Below, piece after piece: positions 15,365-23,760 of a stretch of 34,027 bases of DNA. The DNA is from an uncultured Oscillospiraceae bacterium. GTDB taxonomy: Bacteria > Bacillota_A > Clostridia > Oscillospirales > Oscillospiraceae. A program made the position numbers and the translations under genes. Within the stretch, counting starts at the first letter, position 1; the number at the start of each line of letters is the position of its first letter. The DNA lies in NCBI GenBank assembly GCA_900757695.1, contig CAAEOU010000287.1, positions 1 to 34,027 of the forward strand, given 5' to 3'. The notes under the pieces were generated by a model that worked only from the letters and a program-made list of their open reading frames with translations, ran no database searches and was not told the DNA's origin.

Positions 15365-16294
15365 TTACCGCAAAAATCCCTCCAGGATTTTCTGCTCTGC
15401 CTCTTCTGCTGTCAAGCCCAATGTCATCAGCTTCAAAATCTGCTCACCGGCAATCTTTCCAATGGCAGCCTCATGGATCAGGCTGGCATCCACATGGTTG
15501 GCACTGATTTCCGGAATGGAACGTACCTTTGCCTGATTCATGATGATCGCATCACACTGAACATGGCCAAAGCACTGGTTGTTGCCCTGTACTCTCGGAT
15601 AGAACACCTGTGCGGAGCTGTCCTTTGCCACAGAGCGGGATGTGACCTGACATTTGGAATCAACTCCGTTCAGAAATACATCCACCTCAGAATCCGCAGT
15701 CTGATCACCATGGGTCAGCAGCTTTTCCTGAATCTGAAGCTCAGCGCCATTTCCCACCTCGCACTTGGTGTAACGCTTTGTGCTGTCAACGCCGCCGATC
15801 TGACTCATATCCAGAAATACCGTAGAGCCCTCACCAATATATAGAATGGTTTGAGGATTCAAGATTCTTCCGCCGGTGCCATCGCCGGCCCCATAATGCT
15901 TTTCCGAATACCGCACCTTGGCGTTCTTCCCAACGAAGAAGGTATGGATTCCGTTATGCCGGCTGTCCTCACAGCCACAGTTATGGATGCCGCAGCCTGC
16001 CACAATATTGACGTCCACGCCATCGGCAATATGAAAATCATTATATACAAGGTCATCCATACCGGATTCGGTGATGACCACCGGAATCGCCACGGTTTCC
16101 CCCTGCGTGCCTTCCTTGATATAGATATCGATTCCCGGCTTATCTTCCTTAGGAACGATATCGATATGCTCTGAGGAGTGGCGGACAAATCCCTTGCCAT
16201 TGAGCCGGAGATTAAAGGCCCCTTCTTCCGGGACAGCCTTCATATCTGCCACCTTTTGGAGCATCATTTTCTGAATTTCTGTGAGCTGTGCCAT
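15365..16294 (-). CDS. sufB: Fe-S cluster scaffold, short SufB/SufD family protein
   Basis: A 309-residue member of the SufB/SufD family, which forms the beta-helix scaffold for cytoplasmic Fe-S cluster assembly. It shows the core of the family (AGCGIHNCGCEDSRHNGIHTFFVGKNAKVRYSEKHYG region, then SRSVAKDSSAQVFYPRV, GHVQCDAIIMN and the C-terminal ASLIHEAAIGKIAGEQILKLMTLGL signature with conserved His and Glu). At ~310 residues it is shorter than SufB of full SUF operons (~465). The ATG directly follows the sufC stop (TAAATG) and uses a GGAGG inside sufC, so the two are coupled. No cysteine desulfurase or SufU is adjacent; it looks like the minimal SufCB (SMS-type) system of anaerobes. Confidence 0.93.
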   Translation of the reverse strand: MAQLTEIQKMMLQKVADMKAVPEEGAFNLRLNGKGFVRHSSEHIDIVPKEDKPGIDIYIKEGTQGETVAIPVVITESGMDDLVYNDFHIADGVDVNIVAGCGIHNCGCEDSRHNGIHTFFVGKNAKVRYSEKHYGAGDGTGGRILNPQTILYIGEGSTVFLDMSQIGGVDSTKRYTKCEVGNGAELQIQEKLLTHGDQTADSEVDVFLNGVDSKCQVTSRSVAKDSSAQVFYPRVQGNNQCFGHVQCDAIIMNQAKVRSIPEISANHVDASLIHEAAIGKIAGEQILKLMTLGLTAEEAEQKILEGFLR

Positions 16295-17020
16295 TTATGC
16301 ATCCTCCAAATAGCTGCAAGAGCCAGTGGTATTGGCCAGAATTTTCGGGAAAATCTCATCCACGGGACCCTGCGCCTGAATTTCGCCGCCGGAGATCAAA
16401 ACGATCTCATCGGCAAGCCGAATGATGCGCTCCTGATGAGAAATGATGATCATGGACGCACTGGAATCCTGATGGATCGCCTCAAAAGTCGCCGTAAGAC
16501 GGCTAAAGCTCCAGAGGTCAATGCCTGCCTCTGGCTCATCAAAGATCATCATATTTCCGCCCTTGGCCAAAATGGTGGCAATTTCAATTCTCTTCAATTC
16601 GCCGCCGGAGAGGCTGGCATCTACATCCCGGTCAATATATTCCCGGGCACAGAGTCCAACCTGCGTGAGATACTTACATCCATCTTCCATACTGAGATGT
16701 TTCCCTGCTGCGCAGGACAGAAGATCACTGACCTTCATTCCCTTGAATCTCGGAGGCTGCTGGAAGCCATAGCTGATTCCCAGCTTTGCCCGCTGGGTCA
16801 CATCCAGCGCCGTAATATCCTGACCGTTCCAGAAAATCTGCCCGGAAACCGGCTTTTCAATGCCCATAATCAGCTTTGCCAGCGTAGACTTGCCTCCGCC
16901 GTTGGGACCGGTAATGACAATAAATTTTCCATCCGGTACTGTCAGGCTTAAATTCTTCAGAATTTCTGTTTTTCCAGTCTCAGACTCCGCAGAAAAACAG
17001 AGATTTTTTATTTCAAGCAT
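16295..17020 (-). CDS. sufC: Fe-S cluster assembly ATPase SufC
   Basis: A 241-residue soluble ABC ATPase that powers the SufB scaffold. Motifs are Walker A GPNGGGKST (38-46), Q-loop YGFQQPPRFKG, signature LSGGELKR (137-144), Walker B MMIFDEPEAGID (157-168) and H-loop ISHQE. The YGFQQPP Q-loop and FDEPEAGID are characteristic of SufC rather than of transport ATPases. The gene is first in the pair, driven by a promoter at 17055-17082 that faces away from dnaA. Confidence 0.94.
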   Translation of the reverse strand: MLEIKNLCFSAESETGKTEILKNLSLTVPDGKFIVITGPNGGGKSTLAKLIMGIEKPVSGQIFWNGQDITALDVTQRAKLGISYGFQQPPRFKGMKVSDLLSCAAGKHLSMEDGCKYLTQVGLCAREYIDRDVDASLSGGELKRIEIATILAKGGNMMIFDEPEAGIDLWSFSRLTATFEAIHQDSSASMIIISHQERIIRLADEIVLISGGEIQAQGPVDEIFPKILANTTGSCSYLEDA

Positions 17021-17054
17021 AATTCCGCATCCTTTGTTTCATTTCATGATTTAT

Positions 17055-17082
17055 ATCATACTATTTTATAGTAATTTGTCAA
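17055..17082 (-). promoter_or_regulatory. SigA promoter of sufCB
   Basis: On the minus strand TTGACA (17082-17077), 16-bp spacer and TATGAT (17060-17055). Predicted leader is about 28 nt. No obvious IscR/SufR-type operator was recognised. Confidence 0.75.
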
Positions 17083-17162
17083 GAAAAACAACATATTCGT
17101 TGTCCCACCAGTCTTTTTCTGCATGGTACTCTATATTTAATATAGTATCCCCCGTTTTTTAT

Positions 17163-17191
17163 TTGCTTTACCTGAAAGAATCTGATATAAT
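17163..17191 (+). promoter_or_regulatory. SigA promoter of dnaA
   Basis: TTGCTT (17163-17168), 17-bp spacer and TATAAT (17186-17191). Transcription should begin near 17198, leaving a leader of about 115 nt. I found no DnaA box close to this promoter, unlike the Bacillus dnaA promoter. Confidence 0.75.
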
Positions 17192-17218
17192 AAAGCGTAA
17201 AACTATCTTCATTTTTAA

Positions 17219-17237
17219 CTTATGGCAGTGCCATAAG
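17219..17237. repeat. 19-bp perfect palindrome in the dnaA leader
   Basis: CTTATGGCA-G-TGCCATAAG lies about 20 nt after the predicted dnaA transcription start. It may be a regulator's operator or fold as an RNA hairpin. Confidence 0.6.
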
Positions 17238-17313
17238 GGATTTATTGTGCGCTTTTTTGCCTGATTTCCCTTGGGTATTGCCTGGAACGTCCACTTTAGA
17301 GAGGAGAAAAAAC

Positions 17314-18630
17314 ATGGCTTCTGCTTCATTTCTTTGGGCAAAGGTCCTTTCCTACATTGAGAAAAAGTACTCGGCTTCTATTGTGATGACGCTGTTTGAC
17401 GACATTGACGTGGTGGACTTTACCGACAACCAGTTGGTACTCTACACCTCCAATGAGTTCCGCCGCCCAATTTTGGAAGCTCAGTGTATCCCTCATATTA
17501 AAGAAGCCATGCTGGCAGTGGGACAGCAGGATGTCGAAGTAATGATTCTGGATGACAAATCTCTGGCTGAATACCGCAATCGGGACAAAAACAAGGGAGA
17601 TTTGGACGCCATCAATCAGGAGTTTACCTTCGACAACTTTGTGGTAGGTCCGTCAAACCGCTTTGCCCATGCCACCGCTTGGGCTGTCGCTACAAAACCG
17701 GCCAACGCATACAATCCTCTTTTGATTTATGGAGAAAGCGGACTTGGCAAAACCCATCTGCTCTACGCCATTGCCAACCACATTAAAAAGGATCATCCGG
17801 ACTTCCATATTGTCTACGTAAAAGGCGATCAGTTTACCAATGAACTGATTGCAGCACTGAAAGAGGGCAACAACGTCCAGTTCCGCAACAAGTATCGGAA
17901 TGCCGACCTGTTTCTCATGGACGATATTCAGTTCATCGCCGGTAAGGACAGCACTCAGGAGGAATTCTTCCATACCTTTAATACGCTCTATGAGCAGAAA
18001 AAGCAGATCGTACTTACCTCTGACCGTCCACCTGAGGAAATGAGCCGTCTGGAAGATCGACTGAAAACCAGACTACAATGGGGCCTGCTGGCAGACATTC
18101 AGCCGCCGGATTATGAGACCCGTGTTGCTATCATTCAGAATAAGGCTTCGTCCATGGGACTCCGTCTGCCAGAGGATGTGATCACCTATGTGGCTGAGAA
18201 CATTACTTCCAATGTCCGTCAGCTGGAGGGCACGGTCAACAAAATCATGGCCTATCGGGATATGACCGATTTTGAAATCAACCGTACCAATGTGGCCCGT
18301 GCCATCCGCGATATGGTGAAGGACACCTCCAATAAGGTTCTGCCCTCTCCCCAGCTGATCATCTCCGAAGTAGCCGCCTACTATAATATCAACGAATCTG
18401 TCATTCGAGGCAGCCGCCGGGATAAAAACACGGCCGAAGCCCGTCAGGTCTCCATGTATCTGATCCGGAAGCTGACAAATTTGAGTCTGCTGGATACCGC
18501 AGCAGAGTTTGGCAAGGATCATACTACCGTCATGCATTCCGTCGATAAGATTGAAAAGGAGTTGGGTACCTCCGATCATCTTTCCCAGGTAGTCAAGGAG
18601 ATCACTGCAAACGTAAATGGAAAGCTGTAA
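17314..18630 (+). CDS. dnaA: Chromosomal replication initiator DnaA
   Basis: A 438-residue initiator ATPase that binds DnaA boxes and opens oriC. Domain I (about 1-90) begins SFLWAKVLSYIEKKYS. A short linker is followed by the AAA+ domain (about 105-325) opening with FTFDNFVVGPSNRFAHATAWAVA, with Walker A GESGLGKTH (140-148; many species have GGVGLGKTH), Walker B LFLMDDIQFI (199-208), sensor SDRPPEEM and arginine-finger-type RLKTRLQWGL. C-terminal domain IV carries the DnaA signature GKDHTTVMHSVDKIE. The ATG at 17314 follows GAGAGGAG; the frame stays open upstream without a good ribosome site. Confidence 0.97.
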   Translation: MASASFLWAKVLSYIEKKYSASIVMTLFDDIDVVDFTDNQLVLYTSNEFRRPILEAQCIPHIKEAMLAVGQQDVEVMILDDKSLAEYRNRDKNKGDLDAINQEFTFDNFVVGPSNRFAHATAWAVATKPANAYNPLLIYGESGLGKTHLLYAIANHIKKDHPDFHIVYVKGDQFTNELIAALKEGNNVQFRNKYRNADLFLMDDIQFIAGKDSTQEEFFHTFNTLYEQKKQIVLTSDRPPEEMSRLEDRLKTRLQWGLLADIQPPDYETRVAIIQNKASSMGLRLPEDVITYVAENITSNVRQLEGTVNKIMAYRDMTDFEINRTNVARAIRDMVKDTSNKVLPSPQLIISEVAAYYNINESVIRGSRRDKNTAEARQVSMYLIRKLTNLSLLDTAAEFGKDHTTVMHSVDKIEKELGTSDHLSQVVKEITANVNGKL

Positions 18631-18698
18631 ATCAGCCCTCTGATATCTTCATTCAGACAGGGGATATGAGGCTTTCTCCTAATTTTTTTGCAATAATT

Positions 18699-18962
18699 TT
18701 TTCCACATTTCCACGTGGAAACTCGTGTGAATAAGATGTGGAAATCGCATTCCTTCACATTATGACTTTTTTGCTGTGGAAAAGTCTGATTTTTTCCACA
18801 ATGGGGAAAGAATAAAAATGTGATGGAATGCCGGGAAAATTTGAAGTTTTCCACGGTTTCCACATTACTACTACTGTTACTAAAAAAATATAGATATTTT
18901 TATAAGAAAAAAGCGTAATTTCACATTCCGGCGCCACCCGGCAGTGCATGCCATGTGGAAAA
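18699..18962. other. oriC: Chromosomal replication origin oriC (DnaA-box cluster plus unwinding element)
   Basis: Between dnaA and dnaN I count these 9-mers near consensus TTATCCACA: TTTTCCACA at 18699-18707 and 18792-18800; ATTTCCACG at 18707-18715; TTTTCCACG at 18847-18855; GTTTCCACA at 18856-18864; and on the minus strand TTATTCACA (18734-18726), ATTTCCACA (18745-18737), TTTTCCACA (18783-18775) and TTTTCCACA (18962-18954). Directly after the 18856 box comes a run of triplets TTA-CTA-CTA-CTG-TTA-CTA (18865-18882), then an A+T-rich tract (18883-18911). This layout matches the Bacillus-type basal unwinding system, where DnaA is loaded from boxes onto trios of one strand. Confidence 0.93.
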
Positions 18963-18988
18963 CCCGGATTCAGAGAGGGGCGTCATTT

Positions 18989-20098
18989 ATGATCCATTTT
19001 ACCTGTGATAAAGACAAGCTGATATCCACGATTTCCGTCGCATCCCGCACCGTGTCACAGAAAAGTACCATTCCTGCTCTGGAAGGTATCTATGTGACTG
19101 CCGGAAAGCTTTTGACCCTCACCGGATACAATCTGGAGACGGGCATCTCGGTTTCCATGGAAGCTGACGTAAAGGAAATGGGCAGTGCCATTTTCCCGGC
19201 AAAGCTCCTTGGCGATATCGTAAGAAAGCTGCCGGATGAAACCGTAACCATTCAAGTAGATGAGAAGTATCGGGTAAAAATCGTCAGCGGCGCCAGTTCC
19301 TTTACTATTATGGCTTCCTCTGCAGATGATTATCCCAATCTGCCGGATGTTGAGTATGATAAAGCCATCTATGTACCTCAGAACGTTCTGAAGGACATGA
19401 TTTCCGGTACGATATTCTCAGTCAGTGAAAATCAGGCCCGGCCCATCCAGACCGGCTGTAAATTTGAAATTTCTCCGGATGATATTACTGTTGTTGCGGT
19501 AGACGGCTACCGTCTCGCCCTGCGCAGGGAAAAAATCGATAACCCGGAGGGAAGAGATCTGAGCTTTGTATGCCCTGCGCCTGCTCTTCGGGAGCTGGAA
19601 AAAATTCTGGAAGATACCGATGAAACGGCGTCCTTCACGCTGGGAACACGACACATTATGTTCCAGGTCGGCAATGCAACACTGGTCTGCCGACTGCTGG
19701 AGGGTGAGTTCTTGGACTGGCGGAGAGTTGTTCCGACTGACAACCCCATAAAGCTGGGGGTCAATGTAAAAAATTTGACTTCTTCGCTGGAGCGTGTGAG
19801 CCTGATCGTCTCTGAAAAAATCAAAAGCCCGGTCCGTCTGACGGTGGGCGAAAATATCATGGCCCTTCGTACCTCAAACTCCATCGGTGATGCCTATGAT
19901 GAATGCCAGATGGCGGGCAATGGTGAGGATATGGAAATCGGCTTTAACTGCAAATATTTGCTGGAAGCCCTGAAGGCGATTCCTGAGGAAGATATTATCT
20001 TTGAATTGAAGACAAATCTCAGTCCTGCAGTTATGAATCCCACAGAGGGCAATAAGTTCACCTATATGGTTCTGCCGGTGAGATTGAAGGCAGAGTAA
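18989..20098 (+). CDS. dnaN: DNA polymerase III beta subunit (sliding clamp)
   Basis: A 369-residue ring clamp that tethers the replicative polymerase to DNA. All three repeated clamp domains are present (about 1-125, 126-245, 246-369). Recognisable stretches are the N-terminal MIHFTCDKDKLISTISVASRTV, TIPALEGIYV, the middle-domain DGYRLALRR and the C-terminal YMVLPVRL. The ATG at 18989 follows GAGAGGGG; an in-frame ATG 15 codons earlier lacks a ribosome site and sits inside the origin. Gene order after dnaA is the standard one. Confidence 0.97.
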   Translation: MIHFTCDKDKLISTISVASRTVSQKSTIPALEGIYVTAGKLLTLTGYNLETGISVSMEADVKEMGSAIFPAKLLGDIVRKLPDETVTIQVDEKYRVKIVSGASSFTIMASSADDYPNLPDVEYDKAIYVPQNVLKDMISGTIFSVSENQARPIQTGCKFEISPDDITVVAVDGYRLALRREKIDNPEGRDLSFVCPAPALRELEKILEDTDETASFTLGTRHIMFQVGNATLVCRLLEGEFLDWRRVVPTDNPIKLGVNVKNLTSSLERVSLIVSEKIKSPVRLTVGENIMALRTSNSIGDAYDECQMAGNGEDMEIGFNCKYLLEALKAIPEEDIIFELKTNLSPAVMNPTEGNKFTYMVLPVRLKAE

Positions 20099-20107
20099 GG
20101 AGCAGAA

Positions 20108-20347
20108 ATGAAAATCAAAAAGATGCCGGAGCCGGTTCAGGTGGAGATTCCTATTACCACAGATTTTATTAAGCTGGAATCCTTTTTGAAGTTTGCAGGG
20201 GCCTCTGAAACCGGCGGCGAGGCAAAAAACAGAATTCAAAATGGCGAAGTTACCGTAGATGGTCAGGTTTGCACCATGCGCGGAAAGAAGCTGACCCCCG
20301 GCATGAAGGTTTCTCTGGACGGCAGCATTTACCGGGTAACGAAATGA
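20108..20347 (+). CDS. yaaA: S4-domain RNA-binding protein (YaaA/RlbA type)
   Basis: A 79-residue protein consisting of one S4 RNA-binding domain: [33 protein letters not shown] is the S4 signature with conserved Gly and Asn-Gly turns. It is the small protein regularly found between dnaN and recF in Bacillota and is linked to ribosome or RNA binding, with no defined reaction. It has an AAGGAG site, and its stop overlaps the recF start by 4 bp (ATGA). Confidence 0.92.
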   Translation: MKIKKMPEPVQVEIPITTDFIKLESFLKFAGASETGGEAKNRIQNGEVTVDGQVCTMRGKKLTPGMKVSLDGSIYRVTK

Positions 20348-21465
20348 GAATCAGAGGACTGCATCTGATCAACTTCCGCAATTATGATGCCATAGCATTG
20401 GATCCGGATCCCGGTGTCAATCTGATCGTCGGAGACAATGCACAGGGAAAAACAAATCTGCTGGAATCCATTGTTTATCTCTCTCAGGGTGCATCCTACC
20501 GCACCAGAAAAGAAGAGGAACTGATCCGATGGGATCAGGAATATGCCCGTTTGGAAGCAAAAATTAAGGGAATGGATCGGGAGACACAGCTGGTCTATGC
20601 TATGTTTCGCGGTGCACGCCGCCGCCAGATTCTGAAAAACGGCGTAAAGCAGAAATCTGCATCAGGGACAGAAGGGGTTTTGACCACTGTATTGTTTTGT
20701 CCGGAAGATCTTCAAATTCTACGAGCAGGTGCATCTGTTCGGCGCAGATTTTTAGACAGTGCCATTTGTCAGCTCCGGCCCCAATATAAAAAGGCCATCG
20801 CAGACTATCAAAAGCTATATGAGAGTAAAAGCAGAATTCTGCGGGATCGATTTCAAAAGCCTGGCCTTCTGGATGCACTGCCTGATTTTAACCGGCAGAT
20901 GGCAATGATCGGTTCGTCCATCATCGGCTATCGGGCACGGTACTGTCAGAAGCTCGGTTTGCTGGCCGGTCAGTACCATGGAATATGCTCCGGCGGAAAC
21001 GAAAAGCTGGAGCTCTGTTACCATACGGTATCCAGCATTAAGAATCCATTTGCTCCTAAAAGTCAAATATTTGAGGAACTGATGGAGCATCAGTCCGCAC
21101 ATTATCAGGCAGAACTGGAAAGCTGCCGCTGCCTGACCGGACCGCATAAGGATGATTTTGAAATGCTGCTGGATGGCAGAAGCCTCAAGAGCTTTGGATC
21201 TCAGGGGCAGACCAGAACGGCGGCCATTTCCCTGAAGCTCAGTGAGCGGGAGATATCCAGAAATGATACCGGTGAAGAACCGGTGCTGCTGCTGGACGAT
21301 GTGCTTTCTGAACTGGATCAGGGCAGACAGGACTTTATTCTCAATGAGATCCGATCCGGTCAGGTATTTATCACCTGCTGTGAAACAGAAAAGGTTACCA
21401 CCGCAGGACAGATTTTTCATATTCAAAGCGGCAGTCTGAAGGACACCACGGTTGGGAAATCGTAG
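20344..21465 (+). CDS. recF: DNA replication and repair protein RecF
   Basis: A 373-residue SMC-like ATPase that helps load RecA at gapped DNA. It begins [14 protein letters not shown], has Walker [10 protein letters not shown] (30-38), the HLR-type middle region ([21 protein letters not shown]), signature [14 protein letters not shown] and Walker [12 protein letters not shown]. The start at 20344 is preferred since it overlaps the S4-protein stop (ATGA) and gives the usual length; the frame is open further upstream inside that gene. Confidence 0.96.
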   Translation: MRIRGLHLINFRNYDAIALDPDPGVNLIVGDNAQGKTNLLESIVYLSQGASYRTRKEEELIRWDQEYARLEAKIKGMDRETQLVYAMFRGARRRQILKNGVKQKSASGTEGVLTTVLFCPEDLQILRAGASVRRRFLDSAICQLRPQYKKAIADYQKLYESKSRILRDRFQKPGLLDALPDFNRQMAMIGSSIIGYRARYCQKLGLLAGQYHGICSGGNEKLELCYHTVSSIKNPFAPKSQIFEELMEHQSAHYQAELESCRCLTGPHKDDFEMLLDGRSLKSFGSQGQTRTAAISLKLSEREISRNDTGEEPVLLLDDVLSELDQGRQDFILNEIRSGQVFITCCETEKVTTAGQIFHIQSGSLKDTTVGKS

Positions 21466-21486
21466 CGTGAAATAGAGGAAGACATT

Positions 21487-21759
21487 ATGTATATATCCAT
21501 TGGCGGTGATATGGCAGTGCGGGATGGGTCCATTATTGGCATCTTTGATTTAGATGGTTGTTCCATGTCTAAAAAGACGATGGAATATCTGCAAAACGCC
21601 GAAAAAAACGGCGTGCTGCTGAATGTAACAGAGGATATTCCAAAGACCTTTCTTGTCACCGAAGAATACGGCATGGAAAAAGTCTATTTCACACAGCTGT
21701 CCGCTGCCACACTGGAAAAACGTACAGAAAACGGGAAACAACAAGAATCATTGTTTTAG
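21487..21759 (+). CDS. remB: RemB-type extracellular matrix regulator (DUF370)
   Basis: A 90-residue DUF370 protein (MYISIGGDMAVRDGSIIGIFDLD, then a region ending EKVYFTQLSAATL). RemA of the same family is a DNA-binding regulator of matrix genes in Bacillus; RemB lies between recF and gyrB in many Bacillota, as here. GAGGAA precedes the ATG. Function in this organism is inferred by family only. Confidence 0.92.
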   Translation: MYISIGGDMAVRDGSIIGIFDLDGCSMSKKTMEYLQNAEKNGVLLNVTEDIPKTFLVTEEYGMEKVYFTQLSAATLEKRTENGKQQESLF

Positions 21760-21811
21760 ATATTGCGTCTGAAAGGGTCTATTGACCCAAAGCTGAAAAG
21801 GAGGTCAATGT

Positions 21812-23746
21812 ATGTCAGAAGAAGTGAAACAGACATACGGCGCCGATCAAATTCAGGTGTTGGAGGGACTGGAAGCAGTCCGAAAACGCCCCGGCATGTA
21901 TATTGGTTCTCAGTCCGCTGCCGGACTGCATCACCTTGTGTATGAGATCGTTGACAATGCCATTGATGAGGCATTGGCAGGTTACTGCAATCATATTCAG
22001 GTGGAGATCCGGGAAGGAGACATCATTGCAGTCAAGGATAATGGCCGTGGTATTCCTACCGGAATTCAGCCCCAGACCGGCAAACCGGCATTGGAAGTTG
22101 TATTTACGGTGCTCCATGCAGGCGGCAAATTCGGCGGCGGCGGATACAAGGTATCCGGCGGTCTGCACGGCGTTGGCGCCTCGGTTGTGAATGCACTGTC
22201 CGAATGGCTGGAGGTTCGGGTTTGCCGGGATGGCAATATCTATGAGATGAAGTTTTCCCGGGGACATGTGACCCAGCCCATGACCATTATCGGAAAAACG
22301 GAAGAGCATGGCTCTGAAATCATATTTAAGCCAGATGGCCAGATCTTTGAGACGCTGGTATACGATTATGATACACTGGAAAAGCGTCTTCGGGAGCAGG
22401 CGTTCCTGAATGCGGGCGTTCGCATTGAGCTTCGTGATGCCAGAGTCCAGCCGGAGGGACAGGAGCAAAGAGTAGATGATATGTGCTACGAGGGTGGTAT
22501 CCGTTCCTTTGTAGAGCATATCAATCAGACTAAGACCCCGGTGCATGAGGAGGTCATTTATTTCTCCGGAAAGCGGGAAAATTCTCAGGCGGAGATTGCA
22601 CTGCAATACAATGACAGTTATTCTGAGATTTTACTGTCCTTTGCAAATGACATTCACACCACAGAAGGCGGCACCCATGAAACCGGCTTTAAGACTGCAC
22701 TGACTTGGGCACTGAACACCTATGGTAAGGCAAAAAAGCTGCTGAAGGATGATGAAACCATCTCCGGCGAGGACAGCCGGGAGGGTATCACCGCAGTGAT
22801 TTCGGTCAAGCTGTCCGATGCGCAGTTTGAGGGACAGACCAAGACCAAGCTGGGCAATTCCGATATCCGTTCTCTGGTGGACAGCGTAGTTCGGGAAGGT
22901 ATGATGACATATCTGGAGGAGCATCCTGCTGCCGGAAAGGCCATCATTGAAAAATCGCTTATGGCTTCCAGAGCCAGAGAGGCAGCCAGAAAAGCAAGAG
23001 AAGCCACCAGAAGAAAGAGCGTTCTGGAGTCCGGCTCGCTGCCGGATAAGCTTCAGGACTGCAATGAACGGGATCCTTCCCTTTGCGAAATTTATATCGT
23101 GGAGGGCGACTCCGCAGCAGGCTCTGCCATTCAGGGCAGAGATTCCCGGTTCCAAGCCATTCTGGCCATGTGGGGTAAAATGCTCAACGTGGAGAAGGCC
23201 AGAGCCGATAAAATCTACGGCAACGATAAGCTGTCCCCGGTTATCATGGCACTGGGTGCCGGAATCGGCTCAGAATTCAATATAGATAAGCTCCGCTATC
23301 ATAAGATCATTATCATGGCCGATGCCGATGTAGACGGCGCACACATTCGGACGCTGTTGCTGACCTTCTTCTTCCGGTATATGCGGCCTCTCATCGAAAA
23401 GGGCTATGTCTATTCCGCAGTGCCGCCGCTCTATAAGCTGACCCGAGGAAAGACTCAGCGGGTTGCTTACTCCGACGAGCAGCGTGACCAGATCAGCGCC
23501 GAGCTCCGGGGTGACAATCCCAATACGAAAATCAATATCAGCCGATTCAAGGGCCTTGGTGAGATGGATGCCCACGAGCTTTGGGAGACTACCATGGATC
23601 CGGAAAAACGTACCCTGCGCCGTATCACACTGGATGATGCAGTGGAAGCGGATCGGGTATTTACCGTCCTCATGGGCGAACAGGTGGAACCCAGAAAACA
23701 GTGGATCGAGCGGAACGCCAGATATGCGGTCAACATTGACATTTAA
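21812..23746 (+). CDS. gyrB: DNA gyrase subunit B
   Basis: A 644-residue ATPase subunit of gyrase, which introduces negative supercoils. It shows the GHKL ATP fold (EIVDNAIDEALAGYC, VKDNGRGIPTG, and the VSGGLHGVGASVVNALS lid), the transducer domain, the Toprim domain with EGDSA starting at about residue 431 and the metal-binding DADVDG near 503-508, and the C-terminal RFKGLGEM and NIDI end. Two positions differ from the usual pattern: EGDSAAGSAIQ for EGDSAGGSAKQ, and W in the motif before GKMLNVEKAR where E. coli has the quinolone-related Lys447. AAAGGAGG precedes the ATG. It is followed by gyrA after 14 bp. Confidence 0.96.
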   Translation: MSEEVKQTYGADQIQVLEGLEAVRKRPGMYIGSQSAAGLHHLVYEIVDNAIDEALAGYCNHIQVEIREGDIIAVKDNGRGIPTGIQPQTGKPALEVVFTVLHAGGKFGGGGYKVSGGLHGVGASVVNALSEWLEVRVCRDGNIYEMKFSRGHVTQPMTIIGKTEEHGSEIIFKPDGQIFETLVYDYDTLEKRLREQAFLNAGVRIELRDARVQPEGQEQRVDDMCYEGGIRSFVEHINQTKTPVHEEVIYFSGKRENSQAEIALQYNDSYSEILLSFANDIHTTEGGTHETGFKTALTWALNTYGKAKKLLKDDETISGEDSREGITAVISVKLSDAQFEGQTKTKLGNSDIRSLVDSVVREGMMTYLEEHPAAGKAIIEKSLMASRAREAARKAREATRRKSVLESGSLPDKLQDCNERDPSLCEIYIVEGDSAAGSAIQGRDSRFQAILAMWGKMLNVEKARADKIYGNDKLSPVIMALGAGIGSEFNIDKLRYHKIIIMADADVDGAHIRTLLLTFFFRYMRPLIEKGYVYSAVPPLYKLTRGKTQRVAYSDEQRDQISAELRGDNPNTKINISRFKGLGEMDAHELWETTMDPEKRTLRRITLDDAVEADRVFTVLMGEQVEPRKQWIERNARYAVNIDI

Positions 23747-23760
23747 GGAGGTGACGCAAA

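Noticed and set aside
18637..18690. Possible dnaA terminator (CCTC-ATATC / GATAT-GAGG with later T-run)
   Set aside because: The stem is interrupted by a 2-nt bulge and the T-run begins about 12 nt after it, so termination is doubtful.
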